A DNA stretch of 12,816 bases. Origin: Rhodocyclaceae bacterium. Its GTDB lineage: Bacteria > Pseudomonadota > Gammaproteobacteria > Burkholderiales > Rhodocyclaceae. The notes below the pieces were generated by a model, which was given only the letters and a program-made list of their open reading frames with translations, was not told the origin of the DNA and searched no databases. Position numbers and translations under genes: made by a program. Below, one piece after another: positions 1 to 6,059 of the stretch (position 1 is its first letter; every line of letters begins with the position of its first letter). Location of the stretch: positions 1 to 12,816 of the forward strand of contig PNJM01000048.1 of assembly GCA_013821865.1 (NCBI GenBank), read 5' to 3'.

Positions 1-186
1 GCCGATCACCGAGACGGCGATGTCGCGCTGGGGAGTGAGCGATATGAACACTTCGCTTTGCAGGCTCGGGTCATAGAGGACGCGCTTGACCCAAGGGGTC
101 GAGAACACCGCGCCGAGGAGCGCGTTCCCGACAAACCCGCCAATCCAACCGCCGATCACGGCACGCCAAGCAGTTGCTCTGGTCAT
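1..186 (-). CDS. N-terminal part of a small membrane protein, function unknown (runs off the left edge)
   Basis: The first 62 codons of a minus-strand gene are visible, and the 3' end lies outside the window. The start is supported by a strong ribosome binding site (AGGAGG, about 7 bases before the ATG). The protein begins MTRATAWRAVIGGWIGGFVG and has one glycine-rich hydrophobic stretch at about residues 9-29 with GxxxG-like spacing, which suggests a membrane helix able to pack against another. A polar segment follows (VLYDPSLQSEVFISLTPQRD). I do not recognise the family. It starts 23 bases after the stop of the upstream minus-strand gene, so the two are probably co-transcribed. That it is membrane-inserted is inferred from composition only. 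Confidence 0.6.
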   Translation of the reverse strand, partial: MTRATAWRAVIGGWIGGFVGNALLGAVFSTPWVKRVLYDPSLQSEVFISLTPQRDIAVSVIG

Positions 187-209
187 CACTTTTCCTCCTG
201 ACGGACTTC

Positions 210-959
210 TCATGATCGAGGGCAGTCGCCTTCAACCGAAATCAAGTGAATGTCGTCGATCTCAATCCAGACAAGGGTCGGGAAGGGCAGCACCAGGCGC
301 GCTCCGATGCGTGGATAGACGCGCCGTCGCGTATAGAACCGCAATCCCTCAACCTGTTCGGATGCAAGGCAGTAGTTCGCTGCGGTCGCCCAGCGGCCGA
401 TCACAACGGCCGTGTAATCGTGCCGACCGAGAAGCCCCGATTCATCGATATGAAAGGTCTGAAACCTCGAATGCGTCGGCACGCATTCGTCGAAACTGGC
501 AATCAGCCGGCGCGATGTCGCCCCCCCGGCTTCTGTCGACTCGACGATCGAGACCCCCGGGGCTTCCAGGATGAAGGGGAAGCAGAGGTAGTTCCAGAGC
601 GCATATCCGGTGAAGTACAAGAGGTCCAGTCGGTCCCATCGAAATTGTTTGCCGAGGCGGGAGAAGCAAGGTCGCGGGTCGTGCCGCTCCGACACCACCG
701 AGTCGTTCTCATCCACGATCTGAACACGCGTCGGCGTCCACACGCCGCACCAGTCCGGGCGGCCGTATCCCTGGAGCACCAAGCGCCGAGCGTGGGGTTT
801 CAGGGAAACCCTGAGACTGCGCAATGCCTGTGGCCGGAAGCGCGATGCCAATGCCAGCCCGCCCGCGGAAAACGAAGCCTCGATGATGTCTACCGACTGC
901 CAGCGGCGGCGGCCGCCATGCGCCTCGATCACCTCCTCGAGCAGGTCAATGGGGCGCAT
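210..959 (-). CDS. Conserved-looking protein of unknown function with N-terminal AHGGxxxW motif
   Basis: The product is a 249-residue protein starting MRPIDLLEEVIEAHGG. The frame stays open for 33 more codons upstream, but those are arginine/proline-rich and look non-coding, so I prefer the ATG at 959, although its ribosome binding site is weak. The AHGGRRRWQ motif at residues 13-21 is followed by an alternating polar/hydrophobic pattern that suggests a beta-rich fold. There is an aromatic segment LLYFTGYALWNYLCFPF in the middle, and the end contains FPTLVWIEIDDIHLI. The short helix plus AHGG plus strands recalls lipoprotein-carrier (LolA/LppX-like) proteins, but no signal peptide or lipobox is visible, so this is only a fold guess. 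The gene is divergent from the sigma factor at 1165 and upstream of the small membrane protein. Function is unassigned. Confidence 0.6.
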   Translation of the reverse strand: MRPIDLLEEVIEAHGGRRRWQSVDIIEASFSAGGLALASRFRPQALRSLRVSLKPHARRLVLQGYGRPDWCGVWTPTRVQIVDENDSVVSERHDPRPCFSRLGKQFRWDRLDLLYFTGYALWNYLCFPFILEAPGVSIVESTEAGGATSRRLIASFDECVPTHSRFQTFHIDESGLLGRHDYTAVVIGRWATAANYCLASEQVEGLRFYTRRRVYPRIGARLVLPFPTLVWIEIDDIHLISVEGDCPRS

Positions 960-1164
960 GGCGTGAGGGAAACCCGCTCTGCGGACCGCTCGGCCGCGGA
1001 CGCCCGGCGGCCGCAGCATCGATGATGGAAGCGTCAACCTCGACCCCGGTTGCTGCAATAGCGACCGCGTCGCGGCCTGCGTATGTCTTCTTGATTGCCA
1101 TGCAAGACCTTTGTCCCGAAAATCCTGTCTCTACTTACCAATACGTTTGAGGACGACAAAACGG
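960..1164. other. Divergent intergenic region between the unknown gene and the sigma factor
   Basis: These 205 bases separate two divergent start codons and must hold the promoters of both genes. The half near 960-1080 is very GC-rich, and the half near 1081-1164 has mixed composition. I see no convincing sigma-70 promoter and no clear ECF promoter pair. A GGAAAC at 968-973 is the only -35-like ECF element and has no matching -10. A GAGGA at 1149-1153 is the probable ribosome binding site of the sigma factor gene. Confidence 0.4.
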
Positions 1165-1890
1165 ATGAAAAGCGATCTGGCCGGGCAACTCGATGGCGTC
1201 CGGAAGGAGTTGTCCTCTTATCTTTGCCGGCTGGTCGTGCGTCCCCAGGTGGCCGAGGACTTGGTCCAGACCGCGTTCTTGCGTTGCCTGGAGGCATCCG
1301 ACCGCCTTCCCGAGTCGACCGAAGGCATTCGCGCCTGGGTATTCAAGGTCGCCACAAACCTGGCCTTCGACGAGTTGCGCCGGCATTCGACCTGGCGGGA
1401 AACCATGTTGCTCGACCTGCGTGAAGCCGCCGAAGCCGATGCGGCGGTGGTCGAACAATCGATCGCCATGGTCGGAACGCCCGAGACCAAGGCGATTGCG
1501 CGCGAGCATCTGGTCGCCTGCCTGGCATGCACGCTGCGCAATCTTCCCGAACGCAAAGCGGCGGCCCTGTTGCTGAAGGAGGTTCACGGCTTCACCGTTG
1601 AAGAAACCGCGGACTTGCTCGATGCCACCCCGGCCCAGGCCAAGAACTGGCTTCAGGAGGCGAGACGCCATATGGCTGACCGCTACGGCGCGACCTGTGC
1701 TCTGCTGGCCAAGACTGGCGTGTGTTACCAATGCGTCGAACTCGACGGTTTTTTCGCATCCGGGCAAGGCAATCCCTTGGCCGGGGATACGGGCGTCGAT
1801 GCACGCTTCAGGATCGCCGCCGCGTTGAAGGAGCGCGCTTGGGGGCCATGGCATCGCGTCGTGTTCGATCTGATCGACGAGTTGATCTGA
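1165..1890 (+). CDS. ECF-type RNA polymerase sigma factor with CYQC C-terminal extension
   Basis: The product is a 241-residue sigma-70 family protein. The sigma-2 region spans about residues 12-76 (VAEDLVQTAFLRCLE, then RAWVFKVATNLAFDELRR, the usual ECF signature). Sigma-4 spans about 117-170 (RNLPERKAAALLLKEVHG, then the helix-turn-helix VEETADLLDATPAQAKNWLQ). A C-terminal extension of about 70 residues carries GVCYQCVELDGFF with C187 and C190, plus tryptophan-rich WGPWHRVVFDLIDELI. Ordinary ECF factors end soon after sigma-4, so the tail is an added domain. The two cysteines could bind metal or respond to redox state, which is inference. I chose the ATG at 1165 because the earlier in-frame start (TTG at 1111) is less likely and GAGGA precedes 1165. 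No anti-sigma gene is visible beside it. The divergent gene at 210-959 is a candidate target. Confidence 0.85.
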   Translation: MKSDLAGQLDGVRKELSSYLCRLVVRPQVAEDLVQTAFLRCLEASDRLPESTEGIRAWVFKVATNLAFDELRRHSTWRETMLLDLREAAEADAAVVEQSIAMVGTPETKAIAREHLVACLACTLRNLPERKAAALLLKEVHGFTVEETADLLDATPAQAKNWLQEARRHMADRYGATCALLAKTGVCYQCVELDGFFASGQGNPLAGDTGVDARFRIAAALKERAWGPWHRVVFDLIDELI

Positions 1891-2040
1891 CAGCAGCCGG
1901 TCGTCGATGGCGTCTGGAAGTGCGAGTTCAACCGCACCGGCAACATCGATGACGCCAAGGCCAAAGAGATCTTCGTCGGCATCTACCGCGCCGGTTTCGA
2001 AGGGGTCCGCACCAAGTTGGGGGAAACGGCGAAGAACTGA
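1891..2040 (+). pseudogene. Orphan C-terminal gene fragment, in frame after the sigma factor stop
   Basis: Directly after the sigma factor TGA, the same frame stays open for 49 codons to a TGA at 2038-2040. The codon use and amino-acid mix look like real protein (DGVWKCEFNRTGNIDDAKAK, EIFVGIYRAGFEGVRTKLGE). It has no start codon and no ribosome binding site of its own. The simplest reading is the tail of a gene whose front was lost in a rearrangement. A sigma factor extended through the TGA by readthrough is less likely. I do not recognise the family. The fragment ends a few bases from where the truncated integrase on the opposite strand stops resembling integrase, so both sit at a breakpoint near 2041-2055. 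Confidence 0.45.
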
Positions 2041-2054
2041 GCGCAGGCTGACGG

Positions 2055-2171
2055 TCCCGCCTCGGACAGGGTGAATGTCAGGCCACCCCCATCGGAACGG
2101 GCAATTGGTGCGCCTTTGTTGACCCAGTGCTTTATCTGGATGTCGTCGAGTACGTTGATCTGGGTTCCCAT
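2055..2171 (-). pseudogene. Truncated tyrosine integrase (N-terminal arm-binding domain only)
   Basis: The ATG at 2171 opens a reading frame beginning MGTQINVLDDIQIKHWVNKG and continuing APIARSDGGGLTFTLSEAG. The pattern L-x-D-x-Q-[IV]-K...P-x-x-x-SDGGGL is that of the N-terminal DUF4102 (arm-DNA-binding) domain of phage/island-type tyrosine recombinases. Complete proteins of this family have about 400 residues. Here similarity ends after about 39 codons, and the frame then runs through unrelated sequence (antisense to the orphan fragment) to a stop at 1983. The core-binding and catalytic domains (R...HxxR...Y) are absent, so it cannot recombine DNA. A GGGAG lies about 10 bases before the ATG. 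The gene points away from the prlC operon, as integrases often do from the attachment site inward. Confidence 0.65.
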
Positions 2172-2338
2172 GATGTCCGACTCCCGGTCAGGATCAATCG
2201 AGTCCTTCTTGCCGGCTCCCGGTCACCAGGGTCTGTTGTTGTGGCGACTTTTCCCTCGCATCGATAACCGTTGTCCCACGTTCGCCGCGCCGTTGCTGGC
2301 TTGGCTGATCTCGACGTGGTCGGCTGATGCATTGTGCG
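2172..2338. other. Untranslated leader of the integrase remnant
   Basis: I find no credible gene here; the small open frames on both strands have arbitrary composition. The one structural feature is a 10-base direct repeat, CTCCCGGTCA, at 2181-2190 and 2216-2225. Its inner copy overlaps the putative ribosome binding site of the integrase remnant. It could be chance. Confidence 0.3.
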
Positions 2339-2401
2339 AAGTGGGTAGCTGCGAGTGATTCTAGCAGCGAGCTACCCATCTAGCTACCCACTTAGCTACC
2401 C
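2339..2401. repeat. GGGTAGCT box array: three 12-base tandem units plus one inverted copy
   Basis: On the plus strand the octamer AGCTACCC occurs at 2370-2377, 2382-2389 and 2394-2401, exactly 12 bases apart. An inverted copy, GGGTAGCT, lies at 2343-2350. The inverted copy extends to a perfect 12-base match, AAGTGGGTAGCT (2339-2350) against AGCTACCCACTT (2382-2393). The array lies just upstream of the integrase remnant and brackets a candidate promoter. Arrays of short direct repeats with one inverted copy suit an operator for a repressor or excisionase, or integrase arm-type sites. Which one is inference. Confidence 0.8.
2358..2366 (-). promoter_or_regulatory. Candidate extended -10 promoter of the integrase remnant
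   Basis: The minus strand reads TGCTAGAAT, an extended -10 element (TGN followed by TAGAAT, 5 of 6 matches to consensus). It lies between the inverted box at 2343-2350 and the tandem boxes starting at 2370. The hexamer 17 bases upstream (TAGCTA) matches the -35 consensus poorly and lies within the box array. A protein bound to the boxes would cover both the promoter and the start site. Confidence 0.4.
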
Positions 2402-2522
2402 GGTTTTAACGCGGCGTCATGAGACAAAATGCGACGTCTAAGGATGTATGTAGCTGTTTATTAGTTGATTGTGTGTTGCTCGTGGGATGTATTGAAACGT
2501 CGTTGGATGTGGATTGAACTCG
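2402..2522. other. A+T-richer non-coding stretch at the presumed element end
   Basis: This stretch is visibly richer in A and T than its surroundings and carries no plausible gene. It lies between the GGGTAGCT array and the point where the xth-like start is cut, so it probably belongs to the end of the integrated element and should contain or adjoin the attachment core. I could not identify the core without the other end. Confidence 0.35.
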
Positions 2523-2539
2523 CAGGTGGCGAGCTTCAT
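2523..2539 (-). pseudogene. xth: Interrupted start of exodeoxyribonuclease III (xth), about five codons left
   Basis: An ATG at 2539 overlaps the stop of the DUF4124/glutaredoxin-like gene as ATGA, a typical arrangement for coupled translation, and encodes MKLAT. Betaproteobacterial exodeoxyribonuclease III commonly begins MKLATWNVNSL. Here the codons continue as TGC GAG TTC (C, E, F) and run to a stop at 2438, giving a 33-residue peptide with no family resemblance. I infer that xth once followed and was split within or just after codon 6 by the element whose integrase remnant lies further left. Five matching residues are weak alone. The overlap, the context and the nearby integrase raise the likelihood. 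Confidence 0.4.
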
Positions 2540-3069
2540 TTCGCGGCGGGAGCGGGCGCCGACGCACCGTTGGACGCGCTGTTCGGATAGCCGGCGTTGT
2601 TCAGCATGCCGCCCCACGCGCCTTCCTCGAAACCCTGCTGCTTCTGGCCGCCGATGGTGACGGAGGGCACCGCCAGCTTGTCCGTGCCGAACGCCTTGCG
2701 GAATGCGGCAGCTTCGTCGGGGCCGGAGACGGAGGCCTCGCGGAAAGGAATGCCGCGCCTGGCCAGGAATTCGCGCGCTCCCTGGCATTCCGCCTTGCAA
2801 TCGGTCGATGTGTACAGGGTGACGGGGTGATCCTGCGCCGCCTTCCGGGCTTCATAGGGCATGCCGCTGGTATCGATGCTGCTGATGCCGAGCCGGCGCT
2901 GCTCGGCCTTCTTGATTTCCTTGGGCGGCGGCTGGTCGGAGTAGAACACCTTGCCGTCCTTGTCCACCCAGCGATAGGTGGTTTGCGCCCCTGCCGCCGG
3001 GGGGAAGGCGAGGCTCGCGATCAGGCAGACGACCGCCGGAAATCCCCGTGGGATGAACAGTGGCTTCAT
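2536..3069 (-). CDS. Exported DUF4124 plus glutaredoxin-like protein
   Basis: The protein has 177 residues. The first 28 or so form a signal peptide (hydrophobic core AVVCLIASLAF, likely cleavage after AGA). A short DUF4124 domain follows at about 30-49 (YRWVDKDGKVFYSDQPPP). A glutaredoxin/thioredoxin-fold domain covers about 82-162, with strand VTLYTST, cysteines at 91 and 95 (CKAEC), a cis-proline segment VPSVTIGG, and GFEEGAWGGMLNNAGY at the end. A low-complexity Ala/Pro tail ends it. The cysteine pair is CxxxC rather than the usual CxxC, so a standard dithiol mechanism is uncertain. It probably acts on thiols in the periplasm. It starts 21 bases after the prlC stop with an AGAGG ribosome site, so it belongs to the prlC transcript. 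Confidence 0.85.
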   Translation of the reverse strand: MKPLFIPRGFPAVVCLIASLAFPPAAGAQTTYRWVDKDGKVFYSDQPPPKEIKKAEQRRLGISSIDTSGMPYEARKAAQDHPVTLYTSTDCKAECQGAREFLARRGIPFREASVSGPDEAAAFRKAFGTDKLAVPSVTIGGQKQQGFEEGAWGGMLNNAGYPNSASNGASAPAPAAK

Positions 3070-3090
3070 GGCGTGCCTCTGCGGGAAGAG

Positions 3091-5118
3091 TTACGCGGCA
3101 ATCATACCATTGTGGCGCAGCAGGGCCTCCACCCGCGGTTCGCGGCCGCGGAAGGCCTTGAAGGATTCCAGCGCCGGCCGGCTGCCGCCGACGGCCAGCA
3201 CCTCGCGCCGGAAGCGGGCGCCCGTTGCCGCATCGAGCACGCCGTTCTGCTCGAACAGGTCGTAGGCATCGGCGGAGAGCACCTCGGCCCACTTGTAGCT
3301 GTAATAGCCCGCGCCGTAGCCGCCGGCGAAGATGTGCGAGAAGCTGTGCGGGAAACGGTTCCAGGCCGGCGGCTTCATGACCGCCACCTCGTCGCGCACT
3401 TCGTCGAGCAGGCCGAGCACGGACTTGCCGCCGTTCGGGTCGAAGTCGTGGTGCAGGCGCAGGTCGAACAGCGAGAACTCGATCTGGCGCAGCATCTGCA
3501 TGCCGCTCTGGAAGTTCTTCGCCGCCAGCATCTTGTCGAACAGTGCGCGCGGCAGCGGAGCGCCCGTGTCGACGTGGCCGGTCATGTCGCCGAGGACGCT
3601 CCACTCCCAGCAGAAATTCTCCATGAACTGGCTCGGCAGTTCGACGGCGTCCCATTCCACGCCATGGATGCCGGAGACGGCCAGTTCGTCGACCCGCGAC
3701 AGCATGTGGTGCAGGCCGTGGCCGAATTCGTGGAAAAGGGTGATGACCTCGTCGTGGGTGAACACGGCGGGCTTGTTGCCAACCGGGGCCGAGAAATTGC
3801 AGTTGAGATAGGCCACCGGCGCCTGGATGCCGGAGGGCGTGCGCCGCCGCGTGATGGCGTCGTCCATCCAGGCGCCGCCGCGCTTGGTGTCGCGGGCGTA
3901 GAGGTCGAGGTAGAAGCGGCCGACAAGATCCCCCTGGGCGTCCGTGATGCTGAAGAAGCGCACGTCGGGATGCCAGGCCGGCGCGCTGTCCGGCCCGATC
4001 CTGACGCCGAACAGCTTTTCCACGACGCTGAACAGTCCCTCCAGCACCTTCGGCTCGGGCAGGTACTGCTTCACTTCCTGCTCCGAGAAGGCATAGCGCC
4101 GGATGCGCAGCTTCTCGGAGGCGTAGGCGGCGTCCCAGGCCTGCAGGTCCGGCAGATTCAGTTCGGAGGCGGCGAAGGCGCGCAGCTCGGCCAGGTCGCG
4201 TTCGGCGAAAGGCCGCGCCTTGCCGGCCAGTTCGCGCAGAAAGCTCGCCACCTGCCCGGCCGATTCGGCCATCTTCGGCACCAGGGACACCTCGGCGTAA
4301 TTGGCGTAGCCGAGCAGGTGCGCCTCCTCCTCGCGCAGCTTGAGTATCCTGTCGATCAGCGTGGAATTGTCCCACTCGGGCTTGCCGAACTCGGCGGCGC
4401 GGGTCGAGTAGGCGCGGTACATGCGCTCGCGCAGGGCGCGGTTGTCCGCATACTGCATGACCGGGATGTAGGAGGGCGCGTGCAGAGTGAACTTCCATCC
4501 CGGCTTGCCATCCTTCTCTGCCGCCGCGCGCGCGGCCTGCATGGCGTCGTTCGGGATGCCGGAGAGCAGCCGCTCGTCCTCCATGAATTCCCCGAAGGCG
4601 TTGGTGGCATCGAGCAGGTTCTCGGAAAACTTCGCCGCGAGCGCCGCCATTTCCTCCTGGATTTCCTGGAAGCGCGGTTTCCGGTCTTCCGCCAGTTCGG
4701 CGCCGGAGAGGCGGAAGTCGCGGATCTCGTTGTCGAGGATCTTGCGCCGGGCCATGCCCAGTCCATCCCGGGCGGGGCTCTCCTTGATCGCCTTGAACTT
4801 CCGGAACAGCGCCAGGTTCTGCCCCAGCTCGGCGAAGAAGCGCGTCACCTCGGGCAGATTGGCGTTGTAGGCTTCGCGCCAGGCCGGCACGTCCATCACC
4901 GAGTGCAGGTGGCTGACGATGCCCCAGGCGCGCGAGAAGCGCTCCGTGCCGTCGAAGAACGGCGCGGCGAAGTCGTCCCAGGTGGCGGGTGCGTCGGCGG
5001 CGAGGCGCTCGATCAGCGTCCGGTTTTCCGCCAGCAGTTCGGTGACGGCCGGCGTGACGTGTTCGGGCCGGATCGCATCGAAGCGGGGCAGGCCGGAAAA
5101 ATCTAGCAGTGGATTCAT
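3091..5118 (-). CDS. prlC: Oligopeptidase A (M3 family zinc metallopeptidase)
   Basis: The protein has 675 residues, close to the roughly 680 of E. coli PrlC/OpdA. The N-terminus NPLLDFSGLPRFDAIRPEHV is typical of the family. The zinc site HEFGH is at 463-467, followed by the third ligand Glu, probably E493 in AVELPSQFMEN. The substrate-binding C-terminal motif AGGYGAGYYSYKWAEV is present. It is a cytoplasmic peptidase that degrades short peptides, including products of larger proteases and cleaved signal peptides. The ATG at 5118 matches the family start, but no good ribosome site precedes it. Its frame overlaps a tiny upstream frame ending in ATATGA. It is first in a short operon with the DUF4124/glutaredoxin gene, and a terminator for the preceding gene lies 36 bases upstream. 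Confidence 0.97.
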   Translation of the reverse strand: MNPLLDFSGLPRFDAIRPEHVTPAVTELLAENRTLIERLAADAPATWDDFAAPFFDGTERFSRAWGIVSHLHSVMDVPAWREAYNANLPEVTRFFAELGQNLALFRKFKAIKESPARDGLGMARRKILDNEIRDFRLSGAELAEDRKPRFQEIQEEMAALAAKFSENLLDATNAFGEFMEDERLLSGIPNDAMQAARAAAEKDGKPGWKFTLHAPSYIPVMQYADNRALRERMYRAYSTRAAEFGKPEWDNSTLIDRILKLREEEAHLLGYANYAEVSLVPKMAESAGQVASFLRELAGKARPFAERDLAELRAFAASELNLPDLQAWDAAYASEKLRIRRYAFSEQEVKQYLPEPKVLEGLFSVVEKLFGVRIGPDSAPAWHPDVRFFSITDAQGDLVGRFYLDLYARDTKRGGAWMDDAITRRRTPSGIQAPVAYLNCNFSAPVGNKPAVFTHDEVITLFHEFGHGLHHMLSRVDELAVSGIHGVEWDAVELPSQFMENFCWEWSVLGDMTGHVDTGAPLPRALFDKMLAAKNFQSGMQMLRQIEFSLFDLRLHHDFDPNGGKSVLGLLDEVRDEVAVMKPPAWNRFPHSFSHIFAGGYGAGYYSYKWAEVLSADAYDLFEQNGVLDAATGARFRREVLAVGGSRPALESFKAFRGREPRVEALLRHNGMIAA

Positions 5119-5153
5119 ATCGGGTGGCCCATGGAAAAACAGGCATTCTGCAC

Positions 5154-5186
5154 AAAAAAACGAGGCGGCGGAAAGCCGCCGCCTCG
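5154..5186 (-). terminator. Rho-independent terminator after the DUF2189 gene
   Basis: Bases 5161-5186 form an 11-base-pair GC-rich perfect stem (GAGGCGGCGG / CCGCCGCCTC core) with a four-base loop. On the minus strand it is followed by seven T residues (A-run at 5154-5160). It starts 18 bases after the DUF2189 stop and ends transcription from the gap-to-DUF2189 side. Consequently prlC needs its own promoter or relies on readthrough. Confidence 0.9.
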
Positions 5187-5203
5187 ACGGTAGGCCTGGG
5201 GCG

Positions 5204-5977
5204 TCAGCGCACCATGTCGCGGTAGGCGTGCCAACTGGCGTGGCCGAGAACCGGCATCACCAGCACCATGCCGAACAGCGAGGTGGCGAAGCCGAACGCC
5301 GTCAGTACGACGATCGCGATCGCCCACAGCAGGGTGGCGAACGGATTGGCGGCGACCGCCCGGACGCTGGTGGCCATGGCCGTGGCCACGTCGGTGCCGC
5401 AGTGCATCATCATCGGCAGCGACACCACGGCGATGCAGAACACGAACAGCGCGAACACTGCGCCGACCAGCAGGAAGGCGGCAACCAGCATCGGATAGCG
5501 GCCGGAAAGGAACACGTCTTCCATGAAGGTTTCCATGGCCGGCATGCCGCCGCCGTAGAGCAGCGCGAACAGAATGGCCGAAACGCGCTCCCAGGCAATC
5601 ACGATGATTGCCAGGATCAGGCCGAATAGCGCCACCGATCGGGTGTTGCGGCGCCAGGCATAGAAAGCCGCACCGAAGCCGGTGGCCTCGCCGGCCTCAT
5701 GGGCGCGGCTGATTTCATAGAAGCAGAGGGCGAAAAGCGGCCCCAGCAGCAGGAAGCCGGAGGCCATCGCAGTAAACAGGAAAGGCCGGCCGTAGGCAAG
5801 CTCGGTGGCGAACACCATCAGCATGGTGACCACAAAGCCATGCCCCAGACTCGCCATCGGGCTTTGCCGCAGATCCTGCCAGCCGCGGCCGACCCACTCG
5901 AAGGCCTTCAGCGCCGGCACATGCGCAATTTCAGGAAAATCGAAATGCCGGGAAAAGTGAGAGAACGGGCTGTCCAT
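5204..5977 (-). CDS. DUF2189 family integral membrane protein
   Basis: The protein has 257 residues and five or six hydrophobic segments at about 44-61, 66-88, 114-141, 161-191 and 212-247; the last is long enough for two helices. The N-terminal part (HVPALKAFEWVGRGWQDLRQSPMASLGHG) and the closing PVLGHASWHAYRDMV fit the DUF2189 family of predicted inner-membrane proteins, whose function is not established. The start is well supported by AAGGAG just before the ATG. The gene follows purC after 82 bases without a convincing terminator, so it may be co-transcribed. A strong terminator closes the unit downstream. Such proteins are often annotated as hypothetical or as cytochrome c oxidase subunit I-like; I see no haem-ligand pattern to support the latter. 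Confidence 0.85.
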   Translation of the reverse strand: MDSPFSHFSRHFDFPEIAHVPALKAFEWVGRGWQDLRQSPMASLGHGFVVTMLMVFATELAYGRPFLFTAMASGFLLLGPLFALCFYEISRAHEAGEATGFGAAFYAWRRNTRSVALFGLILAIIVIAWERVSAILFALLYGGGMPAMETFMEDVFLSGRYPMLVAAFLLVGAVFALFVFCIAVVSLPMMMHCGTDVATAMATSVRAVAANPFATLLWAIAIVVLTAFGFATSLFGMVLVMPVLGHASWHAYRDMVR

Positions 5978-6019
5978 ACGCTACTCCTTTCTCGGGACGG
6001 TCCTGTTCATTGGACGCCC

Positions 6020-6046
6020 CGGCGCGGCAGGAGTTTCACCGCGCCG
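6020..6046. other. Short GC-rich hairpin between purC and the DUF2189 gene
   Basis: CGGCGCGG (6020-6027) pairs with CCGCGCCG (6039-6046) around an 11-base loop. No T-run follows on the minus strand, so it is not a clear terminator. It may slow or protect the transcript between the two genes, or be incidental. Confidence 0.35.
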
Positions 6047-6059
6047 CCGGTCGATGCTT

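Noticed and set aside
246..1025. 259-codon plus-strand frame opposite the unknown gene at 210-959
   Set aside because: The minus frame has the more protein-like composition (balanced aromatics, strand patterns), and the plus frame is rich in Arg/Pro/Gln with no pattern.
2071..2358. 95-codon plus-strand frame across the integrase remnant
   Set aside because: It is antisense to recognisable integrase sequence, lacks a ribosome site, and resembles no protein family.
2339..2401. The 12-base repeats as a CRISPR array
   Set aside because: The repeats are far too short, there are no spacers, and no cas genes are present.
2519..2533. Small hairpin (CTCGC/GCGAG) after the glutaredoxin-like gene as a terminator
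   Set aside because: There are only five base pairs and no T-run, and it lies within the proposed xth start.
2827..5155. Very long open frames over prlC: 759 codons on the plus strand (2827-5106) and 767 codons in another minus frame (2852-5155)
   Set aside because: They are by-products of high GC content in a strongly coding gene. Their composition (Arg/Ala/Gly/His-rich, no family motif) is arbitrary, whereas the 675-residue frame carries the full M3 peptidase motif set.
5131..5193. 20-codon plus-strand frame MEKQAFCTKKRGGGKPPPRR
   Set aside because: It translates the terminator hairpin; there is no ribosome site, and the repetitive residues come from the stem sequence.
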